Assembly: GCA_021234155.1 (NCBI GenBank)
Contig: JAJEKV010000054.1
Span: 4,883,962 to 4,947,961, forward strand
From: Isoetes taiwanensis
Taxonomy: Eukaryota; Streptophyta; Lycopodiopsida; Isoetales; Isoetaceae
Length of the DNA: 64,000 bases
Direction: 5' to 3'
The translations under genes and the position numbers were made by a program. The notes under the pieces are model-generated. The model made no database searches. It saw only the letters and a list, made by a program, of their open reading frames with translations, and was not told the DNA's origin. This document shows positions 23,570-34,540 of this stretch, one piece after another. Each line of letters begins with the position of its first letter. Position 1 is the first letter of the stretch.

Positions 23570-24070
23570 TTCTAAACATGTATAGCAAGTGTCGATGCGT
23601 AGATGATGCCCAAAGAGTGTTTGATAAAATGGAGGAACATGGACTATTTTCCTAGAATTCCATCATCTCATCATATGCTCGACATGGGAATGGCAAGCAT
23701 GCTTTACATCTTTTTTCAATTAATGCAGCAAGATGTAAAACCCGATATGATGACATTTATTAAATTCTTTGTGCATGGAGTCATGATGGCTTCGTCAATA
23801 AGGGTCATAACATGCTAGCAGTAGAGCATTATGGGTGCTTTAATTGATATTTCTGGGCACAGGATATACGGATTATGTGAAAGACTTTATCCAGGTAATT
23901 CCTTTTCAAGACAATACCATTGTCTAGATAACACTCCTTGGTGTATGAAAAAATTACAAGGATGAGAAACAAGGGCATTATGCTAGTGAGCTGATTTTTA
24001 GAAATGGATCCATATAACTCTGCTACATATACGACACTTTGGAATATATAGTACAATACAAACATGAACT
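23570..24070 (+). pseudogene. PPR protein (PLS/E class) C-terminal relic
   Basis: The fragment begins in the middle of a PPR motif (MYSKCRCVDDAQRVFDKM) and continues with SSYARHGNGKHAL, then QDVKPDMMTF, HYGC, then DFIQVIPFQDNTIV and MDPYNSATYTTLWNI. These match the last PPR repeats and the E/E+ region of plant organellar RNA-editing or processing factors. At least three frameshifts and stops separate the pieces (for example TGG to TAG after NTIV), and the 5' part is missing exactly at the CACTA-like terminus. PPR proteins bind organelle RNA, but this copy cannot be functional. Its presence supports a land-plant origin. Confidence 0.8.
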
Positions 24071-25203
24071 AAAAAAGGTGCAGATTTGCAAGAAAAGTAA
24101 GATCCAAGAGATTGTATAAACCGTAACAGCCTGCAACATGCATAACATGATGTTTGAATTTTAACAGGCCAGAAATTGCGGAGTTTTGGATTTTTCCACT
24201 TTTGTTCATCCCATCCCAGAAAGGGACTAATGGCATATTAACATAAAACATCCAGACAAGCCAGAAACTGTTCAGAGCACAACAAAGCTGGACACTCAAG
24301 AATCATGGGGTTTGAAAAACATAGACCGTTGCTAAATTCATATGTATTCCACAAGGGCAATATTGCAGCAACAAAAAAAAAAAGGTTTAGCCCCTCCCCC
24401 CAAAAACAAAAGAATTAGTGTATACATATTCACAAAATATTATAGAATATTCAACCTAATAGGGGTTTCCCACTAGCTGTCACAAAATGCTTTGATCGTG
24501 ATGATGGATATAAACATCCCCGCTTGACCCTTACATCAAATAATTATTTGCTGTAAGGGATAAGCTGGGATGTTTATCCCAAACCGGCAGGAAAGCTTCC
24601 TCATCCGTAGCTAGGTTATTGGATTAGCTCATAGGCAGCTTCTACCCTGGATTATCAGCATCTGAGGCTGACTCAAGGGCTCAAAGATGTACAAAAATGC
24701 ATGCTGCTGCCTGTTATGAGGTTTGCAGCAGTATGCTATGCCCTATCACGGGGCTTGAATCGACGGTCTGGATTGCTCTGAAAGCGGGCCAATTAAGGTA
24801 AATTTAAGGGCATATCAAGGCAGTTTCCCATGGGCTTCCCGCCTCACGATTTTCTGGAGGTCAAATTTTTGGCGTGCAGGTTCCCGTGGTCGCCTCACCT
24901 TGAAGAACTCAGGTTTCTAACCTGAACTAAAAGTATTCCTAATGGATTTCTGAGCACTCAAGTTTTTGACCTTGCAAGATATTTTCAGGTCAGTTTCATG
25001 GGAAACCACCTCGGAGCTTTCAAGACGAGATACTCTTGGATACTCTTGAGTAAAGCAGCCCAATAAAATTGGCAAGCCCCTTGACCCCAACCTCATAATT
25101 AAAAGCATAGGCTACCTCATAATCGAAATTGACCTAAAATAGAAGCCTGACCGGGGCAAAACGAAAGTTACATGAGGGAGGGTCCTGGTGAGAGGTTTTA
25201 GCG
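24071..25203. other. intergenic region upstream of the chaperone gene
   Basis: There is no convincing gene. It includes A-rich and T-rich patches and a moderately GC-balanced stretch (24480-25200) that should contain the promoter and 5' UTR of the gene starting at 25204. I see no clear TATA box at a suitable distance. Confidence 0.4.
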
Positions 25204-28200
25204 ATGGCGTTGAAGGAATTAGTGCGACCGCAACTCTGGCGGCGATGTTTATCTCTGTCGGAGATGAAGCCGTTCACCGTTTTGACTCATTTTTTTCCAT
25301 ATTCATCAGCTGCCACTGCCATATCACAAGATGAATCATTTGGAATTCAGGATTTAAAACCTAGTTCATTGGGGTTGCAGAGAGGCTCTCCTTTATGGGC
25401 TGAAGATCCTGAACCTCGTGGATGGCAAGGATTCGCCCTCAAAATGCTTGGTTTTTACTCTCGCCAGAGCAAGTTCATACGCCAAGCCAAGCGGCTATAT
25501 ACACGCATTCAAGAACGAGTGGCTGATCCACAATTATATACAAGTAAGCACTTGTCCCTATTGTACACGTAAAATGTGGTCATTTGAGAAAATTTGCCTC
25601 TTAAGTGTTTAAGTAGTGGAACGTCATTGACAGCTTTTGGCTTAGAAAGGAGTTTCAGAACAACTCATGCAATGTTAGTTGTCCATATGTGGCTATGCCT
25701 TGTTCGACTACGTGCAGAAGGCAAGCCTGGAACGCAGGTTGGGCAATATCTGTATGACATCTTTAATCATGATTTGGAGCAAAGGGTGGTGGCAGAAGGG
25801 GTATTTTCATCTTCACTATTCTGAATCTATTTTCTGAATTAAAAAAGCAGGTCTTGATTGGACTATACACAGGTCAAAATGCTGCTATCCAAATGGATGA
25901 AGGAACTGGAAAAAAATTTCTATGGAGCTATTTCTGCTTATGACAAGGCTATGCAACCTGGTGCTGAAGAAGATGAGCTTACTGAGGCCCTTTGGCGGTA
26001 AAAATTATTAAACCAATGGCATGCATTTTTAGAACGTCTTAATGCTTGTGACTAATACTCTTTGTAGCTTTCCTTGTCTTGCTATAATGCTTTGTCTTAT
26101 TGGTATCAAAGAGCTCTGATTAGGAAGGTCCTTTTTTGTGCCGTGGAAGTTATAGAAGAAGCTAGGGACTTACACCCTTCCACATCCAAGTGAACTTAAA
26201 GACAAGTTTCTAACTTCGGTAGGACCTGAGAATTTTCCCTGACGTGTTATATCTTACAAGAGGCAGAGACAGGCAACAAGGGATGGAAGAAATTGGCATT
26301 TAAGAAAACACTTATGTCAACAATCTGTTGCATCCCAAAATGGAAATTAAAATCAGGCATAGTCATACAAAGGCGTTTTTATTAGCCTATGTTATTGTCT
26401 GGCAAGTGTTTTTCAAAAGTACCAAAATATTTTGGTGCCTCTGACATTGAGACTCTTGTTTAAAAAGATGCATCACTGGATCATCGTTAATTGCTCACTG
26501 CAATGCAATGCAATGCAATGCAGATTTGGGAAAAGTCTTATAGTCAGTGGAAGGATTAGGCCATCTTGTTATACGTATTAAAGAATAATGATTGTGGTAA
26601 ATGGCAGGAATGTATTTTCTGAGGATGGCTCCTCAATGCCTTCTGGTCCAGCATTAACTCCTATACAGGTTTGTAGGCTATGCGGCACCTAATGTTAGTT
26701 GGTTATTTGTTTACTGAAGCTTTTCTGTATTTTTGGTGCAGGCTTTGTCAAGATATATCAAAAGAGAGGCCGCTTGTTTATCAGTAACAGGTATGAGTTG
26801 GTACCCATACTGATAAGTATTTTCTTATCTCCAAGTTAAAAAGACAAAGTAAAGATCGTTCAATTTGCATATAGCCAGAAAATTTTACCATAGTAAGCAC
26901 CATTTACTTCCTTCACTGGTTTTTTCAACAAGCTTACGCGAGCTTTTGACTTGGTTGCAGATTCAGATTCAATTCTTACGGGAAATATTTCATTCTCTTC
27001 AACTGAAATATTTTCAAATACAAACTCCTGAATTTTGAGAGACATTGACTAGGTCATTATTCTTCTTCACTGTGACCTCAGCAATTGAATATACATGTTC
27101 TTTGAGGTCATGCCAAGAAAAAAGGAAAAACAAATTTGAACAAGAAATGGCTATCCAAGTAAAGTTTTGGCGAGTCATATATATTGTTTTTTATGATTTT
27201 GTGGATATAATAACATTGTCTTTAGACTGTTTTGTGATGTCTGCATTTTCTAAGTTGACATTTCCCTTATGAATATTTGCATGCAATGAGTCACAACTTG
27301 CATACCGTTATTTTAATAAATCCTTTCTTACACATCCTAATCGCTGTTTCAAAACGATCCAAAAAAACAACCATCCTGGGTTCTCTCAACCATTGTAATG
27401 CAATAGGAAAAGAGGACCGTACACGTGGCAAGTATAGCTGGGGACGAGAATATCAAGAAAAAGAAGAAGATGAAGGAAAGACTAATATCAAGAAAAAGAA
27501 GAAGATGAAGGAAAGACTAGTAAAGGTGTGCCCGGCTTTGTCGGACTAATGTCCTAGTTTGTGTTTTTACTTGCATTAAACAAAATGAGCTCAAATTTTC
27601 AAATCATGATCTAGTAAATGTGTACCCATCAATTTATCACAATTTATCACTCGATGAACAAAATGAGCTCAAATTTTCAAATCATGCAGTCTTATGCAGC
27701 CTTCTAAAAATGTGAAAAACTCTAATAATAGCCGCCATTGATGCAATGCATTTTATTAAATGAAATTACTCAAGCTCTGAAAACTTTGGATTTGAAAGCT
27801 CTAAAAAATTTCTCGCCACATATGCTGAGTTGCATCCTGCTGTACTAAACGACTCGTAGTTCCGAACTCTTCAAAATCTAGAAGTTGTTATAACACGTAA
27901 TAACAAAGAGAGCTGTCATTTCATAATATAGGAGAGTTGGGCTCTAGCATTGTTGCAATACCCAGTAACATGCCTTTGGAGATATAGCTTTCTACCGTTG
28001 CATGATTTATATCTATGGACCAATTTGCCAACTAATTCTAGAGCTCAAAATCAAGGTCACGTTTTCAGATGCAGTCAGTGATGAACTTAACATAATATTA
28101 TTACTTTTTTGCTGTCACAATATCAAAAGAAGTTCAAAGCATCTATAGTTCATCGTAAAAATGGCAAGTTGTTATTAAAATCTCTACATGATCTCTTCCT

Positions 28201-29349
28201 AGTAGAACTCCATGGCATACTGCTTCTGGATTGATCATTTCTATCTTGCAACCTCTCACTCTCCTTCTCAAAATTTTCATCAGCGTGTAGCATTCCTTTC
28301 AATGCTATTGAATCTGGTAAGATGATGAGAATAGATAGTAGTGGGCATTTTAGTATTGGTGGAGTAGTAGAACTTACATAAATTAGCTTGACATTGTTGA
28401 AGCGCAGGGTTCTTTCGAGTTTTTCGTGTCAGTGGTCGAATAGCAAGAAAGGCCCAAAGAAAGAAACTACCCCTCAATTGTACAACATTTGAGCGGTCGA
28501 ATGAATTAAAATGTGATACCTTACAACGATTGCGCGTCATTAAACTTTTAACCGTTGGCTCAATTGCATGCCATTGATCAAATGCAATAAAATTCAGGTT
28601 GTCGATATGAAGTCCATCCGACACGTATACCTACTTTTCAATATTACATTTGATCTCTAAATTGTCGATAGAAATTAAATTATGTCGTCAATAATCAAAA
28701 TCTAACCTTTTGAACATTTTGTGCCTTCTGAATGCAGATGTTCGACTGTGGTGCTTGTATTTGCTTGGAGATGTTTTAAGAACCAAGAATTCCTTTAAAC
28801 TCAAACTTTCCAAAAATGCCGCCCAAAGCTCGGGCTACTTAACTCCAATTGATTGGTCGAGTACACATTATAGGTGAGTAAACCTTTGATCACGAATACA
28901 TTATTCGCTATCCTAATTCTAGTATTTGTTGCTCTATATCTTTGTATAAACTTGTTCTATCTCAGTGCATAATTGTATTGTTTGTGTAATATTTGTTTTA
29001 ATCTGTCTGTCTAATATTTGTCTAGTATAATTCTTCTGTTTATATAATATTTATTTTCTTCAAATCTGTTTAGATTATGTGTAATATTTATTTTTACTTC
29101 CTTTTATTGTTCGTTTTCCACATTCAATGTCTGTATATTAGCACATAACGTGTTATAGTTGTTGTAGTGTTGATGTTCTGCAATTATTATTCTTCTTTTC
29201 TTTACAGTTCTAGCTTAAGTAACATCTAAGGCTTATAACCAACGTTCGTAGTCAACTCAAAATCGTGCTAAATTGTGTACTGGATTTGTGTTTGCAGGGA
29301 GGAAGAGGTAGCTGTTACACCTACTGCTACGATCAAGAGCCTCGGATGA
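25204..29349 (+). CDS. ubiquinol-cytochrome c chaperone (CBP3/UQCC1 family), 7 exons
   Basis: Modelled exons: 25204-25543, 25634-25800, 25873-25997, 26608-26668, 26742-26790, 28738-28873 and 29298-29349. All introns are GT-AG and the phases agree, giving 930 nt or 309 residues plus TGA, a usual length for the family. The N-terminus is basic and hydroxylated (MALKELVRPQLWRRCLSLSE), consistent with a mitochondrial presequence. The chaperone domain begins near GFYSRQSKFIRQAKRLY and continues with the conserved VVHMWLCLVRLRAEG, QYLYDIFNHDLEQRV and LLSKWMKELEKNFYGAISAY. The family assists cytochrome b biogenesis and assembly of respiratory complex III. Exons 1-5 are secure. Exons 6-7 rest on splice signals, phase and open frame only; intron 5 is 1.9 kb and contains repeats. 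It is the only apparently intact host gene here. Confidence 0.85.
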
Positions 29350-30480
29350 TCATTCATCGGGTTTACATTTCCAAAAGAAAAGAATGAGGAGAATGCACTA
29401 TACATTGATAATGAATGATTTTTTTTTTTGAAGGCAAGGTATTTTTATTTTTATTAATAGTATGTATAAATACATTTATTCATGGCTCTATAGTAGCCAG
29501 GTAGCCTAAACATATCAGCACATAAGAAACCCAGGTATGAAAGTAGAAGACAAACACCATTCTAGGAGATCCGCGCAAGCAAAAATCCCATGATGCATGA
29601 AGATGATGCCACCTACTAGACGCCTCCGAAAATACTGATAGACAAAAGTAGAAGCAAGGGAGTGTCTCCCCGCGCGTTAACTCGGCCCCAAGATGCACAT
29701 CTGCAAAAAGGTACTACAGGGAGACTACTTGCTCACTTCCAATTGTACTAAGAGACAAGTTGTCTCACCATCTTCTCAAGATGCTAATGCCTTCTAGAGG
29801 CCTCCCCTAGTGATAGTGGCTCCATCATAAGAGAACAGACAGACCCTAAATGCCTTGAGGGGAAGACATATAAATGAAGGGCTTGCTGCAGTGAAGAGAG
29901 CTTTTCAAGGAGCTTCTCTTAGTTATTACCTGAAGCATGTGAAACATCTAAATAATATGAAAGCTATGAAGAGATTGCTGGATTTGGGGAAGGACTTTCC
30001 AGGTGCAATATGGCATTAAAGCTAATTTATTTGAGAACGAAACACGCACGCATGCACACGCGCGCACACACACACAATTGGACGATGATGGGAATCTAGG
30101 CCAAGTCCCCATGTCAAGGGACGTGCTTCCTTGATAACAAGATCTGCCACTTCAGTGAATAAAGCCGAAGAAACTTACCGAAGAAAATCCTAATGCATGC
30201 TTTCTGATTATTGATGGGCAACATTCTATTGAAGCACAAAGATCCCTCTCCAATCAGGCAAAGCAAACATGGCAAACCATGTACTAGCTTTATTATAACT
30301 ATAGAAGGTGTTAAATTCTAAGCTTTACTATGCCTGCAGTGTGCTTCGTGGAGATTAATGCAACATTAAACAAAATGAACAAGGTGTTTCTTTATAAAAA
30401 GTTCGTGTCATTCACATTTCTTTATTTGTTTCTATTATTGATACACACTTGGCGCGAATTGCCAACGTGAATTCACACCT

Positions 30481-30482
<2 letters not shown>
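29350..30482 (-). mobile_element. probable 5'-truncated poly(A) retroposon plus spacer
   Basis: On the minus strand, a segment ending near 29417 finishes with TTAATAAAAATAAAAATACC then TTGCCTTC and A12, like the 3' end of a plant LINE or processed retroposon. Its left limit is the poly(A) at about 29417-29429. Its right limit is unclear, perhaps about 29750. The rest to 30482 has an (AC)n-rich patch at 30045-30077 and no gene that I can see. Confidence 0.4.

Positions 30483-30512
<30 letters not shown>
30483..30512 (+). repeat. T30 homopolymer
   Basis: Thirty T directly precede copy 1 of the 2.5-kb duplication. Copy 2 is preceded by T8 at the same relative place. Confidence 0.95.
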
Positions 30513-30514
<2 letters not shown>

Positions 30515-30515
<1 letters not shown>

Positions 30516-33500
30516 TTTAAGCTATTTTGCTTTAATTAAGCAATATTGGAACATTTGTTTCAATAATTGTTTCAATGAGAAAATAAAGTTCAATACAGGA
30601 TGCGGCCCTGCTTAAAAAGCACGGTACTTGTTTGCAAAAAGCCAAGTTACGCCAAAGGAGAAAAGCCATAAAATATGTTATTTGATAAGGAAGGAAGGAA
30701 GGAAGGAAGTATATTTTTACGTCGCACCACAAAGGCAGCGTCACGAAGGACATGCGACCACAAGTACAAAGAAAACAAAAATACATTGCATGGGCCGAAG
30801 CCCGTGAGCACCATGGCCCGGATTAAAAAACCCCACTGGGGAAAAACCGTTGCCATGATGACCACAGATCCAAAAAGCTATCTTTGCTTTGCAAAAAGCA
30901 ACAAGCATACCTCCAACAAACGAGAACTTCAACAAACGCCCCGAACCGTAACCTCTTCACAAACTAGGTGCCGAAAATCGGTGCGGACTCATGCACGCGC
31001 TAAACCTCCATCCTCTCACTGAAACCAGGGCAAATAGATGCTGATGCAGAGATCCTGGTGCCGACCCCCTGGAGTAACTCGATCAAACCACTAGACCATA
31101 AGAGCTGCCCCAGAAACAGGTAGAGTCCCAAAACCCCCATAGCAACGATCTGCAGAAAGGCGGTGACCGTGAGGGCACCGCTGAAGCTGAAAACTAACGC
31201 ATCCAATAAGCCCAAGCGCCAGAAGTCCAGGCGCTCAGGGAAGGCGGCGCTCAGGGAAGATGCTTATGGTGAGGTCGTTTGTGATGAAAAGGGCCAAGTG
31301 TGGCTTTGTATAAGTGTGGCTTTGTATAAGGTTATGGTACCAATATTAATGGTTGTACTTGGACAACATTAAAGCAAAGGAGAGACGTGCCTATTTAAAA
31401 GAAAACCATGGGTGATGGCAAAAAGCGACATTGGCATTTTATTTAGACTTGATATGCTCAGTAGTATAAAGACAAACTTTGTTTTGAAGAGAGTAAGTGC
31501 CGAAAATCCAACGGCAAGCAAAATATTTAGGCTTTATGCATTTGGGGCTTTTCCCAACATACTTTTAGCGCCCAAAAGGGCCGCCTCTGTGGCTTATTGG
31601 TTCTGATACCAAAAGCTATGATCTCCATCTATCTGTTCGATTCTAAAAACTAGACGCCAGTGGTTTTTAGAGATGGTTGAAGTGTTTTAAGGTGGATTCT
31701 ACTGGTTATTATGAGCTCTGGCGGATCATATGATGTCTGATAAGCCCTTTGAGCAATGCAACCAAAAATATAGTGGCCGGATTTGCTGCCAAAGTACAGG
31801 GATCGAAAATGCAATTCGATTTCGATGCCATACACAGGTTCTTCCTTGCACAAAGATAAGCTTTTGTTATTTGATATTTCCATATCTACATGTTGTAGCT
31901 AAAAAACATGTTGAGGATTTGATAGAAATACTGTTTTTTTTGGGATGATCCTTGCTTAATATGGCACTGCCAAATTCGTTTTGCCAGGATATGGCCAAAA
32001 AGAGGTCTGGCTTGTGGCTATGAAGATGCTTCACAAGAAAACAGAGCTTTAATAGCAGCCACTTCTTAAATATTGATTTCTGTGTAAAGTTGGGCTTTGA
32101 TGGACGTTGAAGGCATTGTCGAACTGATGTTGGTGCCTAAGATAAAAATCTGGCCTATTTTGTTACAAAAGAGGTCAGTTCTCGCTTTCAACAGAAAAAT
32201 TGTGCTTTTGTACACAACACTCTAGTTGATATTAGCTTGGAAAGAAAGGGTAATTAATGGCACTTTCGGATGCTTTTGTCTACTTTGCAGGCTAAATAAA
32301 ATAGCTTACCAATAGATGTCAAAAGGTTTTTGTGCCAAAATATTACTTGGTTGGAGCATTTGATGATGCTGTATAATGCTGGTCTACAACATTACTACAG
32401 TGCACAAGGTGTTCTTTTTGCTTCAGGGCAAGGAGAGCGTCTACTACAGGTTCTTATCAACAAACTTCATTCTATTTAGAATTTAAGCAACTGTGGCTAC
32501 ATGGGTTTGCTTGAATGAAATAAATGGGCTGATTTTCTAACTGCAGAAGCATGCAGACTGGTTTGTTAACATGGTTGCACAGATAGGCACCTTTATGTTG
32601 TAAGCCTTACGCAGGATAAGGATTCACTAGTTTGTGTTATCTGATTAATATCACAGACTTGTAAGTGCTAGGATGCTTGTAGCATGTCCATGCATCAATT
32701 ATTTATAGCGACCAATCGATTTATTCTTACGTGCTTGGATGCTTGTAGCACGTCTAGGCATATTATGTCTAAAGCAACAAGGTTTGTTGTTAAAGTTTAA
32801 AATGATAAAAATCTTATAACATGCTATGACATTGACTATGGTTATCAAGGTTGCCAGCTAGATTTGGGACTAAGAAATTAGTTCTCGTCTAATGGTAATG
32901 CTTGAGGCCAACTGAATTCTAAAATATCACATTCCAGTTTCCTTTTCTTGTTAAATGTCATCTCAGGGCAAAAGGATACAATTGGTGATCAGTGATAAAC
33001 TGAGAGACCCAATGTACCTTTTGGCCCTTGCACATTTACCATTATCATGCTAATTGTGTATTGATTGGCTGCAGGTACGGGTTCTCTCCTTCAATTGTCT
33101 CTATTTTGCTGTTAGAGTTGGCGTTAACGCGGAAATGGAATATCTGGATGCGTAAAGAGATGGAATAAGCAACACTTTGATAGTGACAGCAGTTCATCTG
33201 AATGACAAAAACAGAGCCAAAAAACTGGTTATTATTGTCAAATTTTGTTTCTGGAATGCTTTTGTATTTCTGAATTTCAAACATGAAATATGATAGAAGG
33301 TAATTTAGAGTTGAAGGCTCTATTTTCAGCTTTAAAAATCTGATGTGATACGTTGATAATAGTCTTAAAGATGGAATTCTTTTTTGGCTATGTCTTATTA
33401 AATATATGAGAAAGCATTTTAATGCACATGCTTCAATTTTTTGTCAGTAATCAATGGTCTTCAAATTACTTAGGCTTTGGAAAGAGAGGTACTAGTCTAG

Positions 33501-33593
33501 ACTGGCTTGTTCAGTTTAGATAGTAGGATGATAATACTGCCAAGGGATTGACCGAGGTAGATGCTAATCTAGCGTATGCTAGTTTAGGCCAGG
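30515..33593 (+). repeat. 2.5-kb direct duplication, copy 1 (with insertion)
   Basis: It aligns from ATTTAAGCTATTTTGC to GTTTAGGCCAGG with 34541-37053 at roughly 99 percent by eye. Some stretches are identical, such as the reading frames at 31650-31883 and 33045-33284. The length difference of 566 bp is explained by the insertion at 30690-31257. There is no convincing gene: open frames are short, although RGLACGYEDASQEN near 32000 looks exon-like. Both copies start after and end before a T run. Confidence 0.9.
30690..31257 (-). mobile_element. 568-bp insertion in copy 1, LINE/retroposon-like
   Basis: Copy 2 lacks this segment and shows the uninterrupted sequence at the same point. On the minus strand it ends in (CTTC)n and has a preceding short hairpin (CCCCAGTGGGG) and a GGGCCATGG...TTCGGCCCATG stretch reminiscent of plant LINE 3' ends. 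Any target duplication is at most a few bases. A deletion in copy 2 is the alternative. Confidence 0.5.
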
Positions 33594-33601
33594 TTTTTTT
33601 T

Positions 33602-34540
33602 AGACACTTCATTTCACTAGGGATACCTGGTGATGCCTCTCTCCCTTTGCTCTAAGTGATTTAGAAGATCTAGGAGAATCTCCTTTACATAGTTTTTTGG
33701 CTTTCCTATTTAACCAGGCTAAGCTACATTATGGTATATTTGTGTAGATTGCATATGAGGCAGTGCCTCACTTGGAACAAGCAGTTGGACACTCTTGAGT
33801 TTTACAAGAAGCAAAGTGAAATGGCAATGCTAGACACTTTGAGTTATACAAGAAGCAAAGTGAAATGTCAATGCATACATCTATTGTGCCATGCAAGGTG
33901 ATGCAGATTACTTCTACCATGATGCATGTGATGATGAGGAAGAATATGAGGTCATACCACATACACGTAGATGAGATAATCTCAAACTATACCTCCAACA
34001 TGGAATAGCAGAATTTGACTGCAATAACCTGCAAGTTCCTATAAAGATAGTACTGGCCACTAGGCCTACTATATTTATGCCAGTTGGCGGCCAGTTGGCT
34101 CTAGGTTGCATATGAGGCTATGCAGATTGCTTATGCCAGGGTATTCTATTCAGGTACCCTGGTTATGAATAATAATTCATCAAGAACGTGCATTAATGGC
34201 AGATGTCATTATTACACATATGGCAATTGCTATATTATGCCACTTGGCTAAAATCCTTAATGCAAGGATATTAGGATATTGTTTGTATGCTTATGCATGA
34301 TGAAAGGGCAATGTCCAATGTTAAATTGGCTGTTGCAAAGAAGGAAGTTCCTACTACAAATACATATTGCAGTAATGAAAGGGTATGTATTTGCATTAAT
34401 TACATTCTATATATATGGCTAAATAGCTATAGGGTATGGCATTACCCCCACTGTAATGGTGGGGTCTTGCCATCCCTATAATTACAGTTTTATATACAGG
34501 GGTTATGTTATACTCTACGGAAGGTGGTAGGGTTTTTTTT
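33602..34540. other. unique spacer between the duplicated copies
   Basis: It is AT-rich. It includes a 40-bp local duplication (AAGAAGCAAAGTGAAATG at about 33807 and 33850). No gene is recognised. Confidence 0.5.

Noticed and set aside
26860-28624. Minus-strand frames in intron 5 of the chaperone gene
   Set aside because: No recognisable domain, and they lie wholly inside an intron rich in short repeats.
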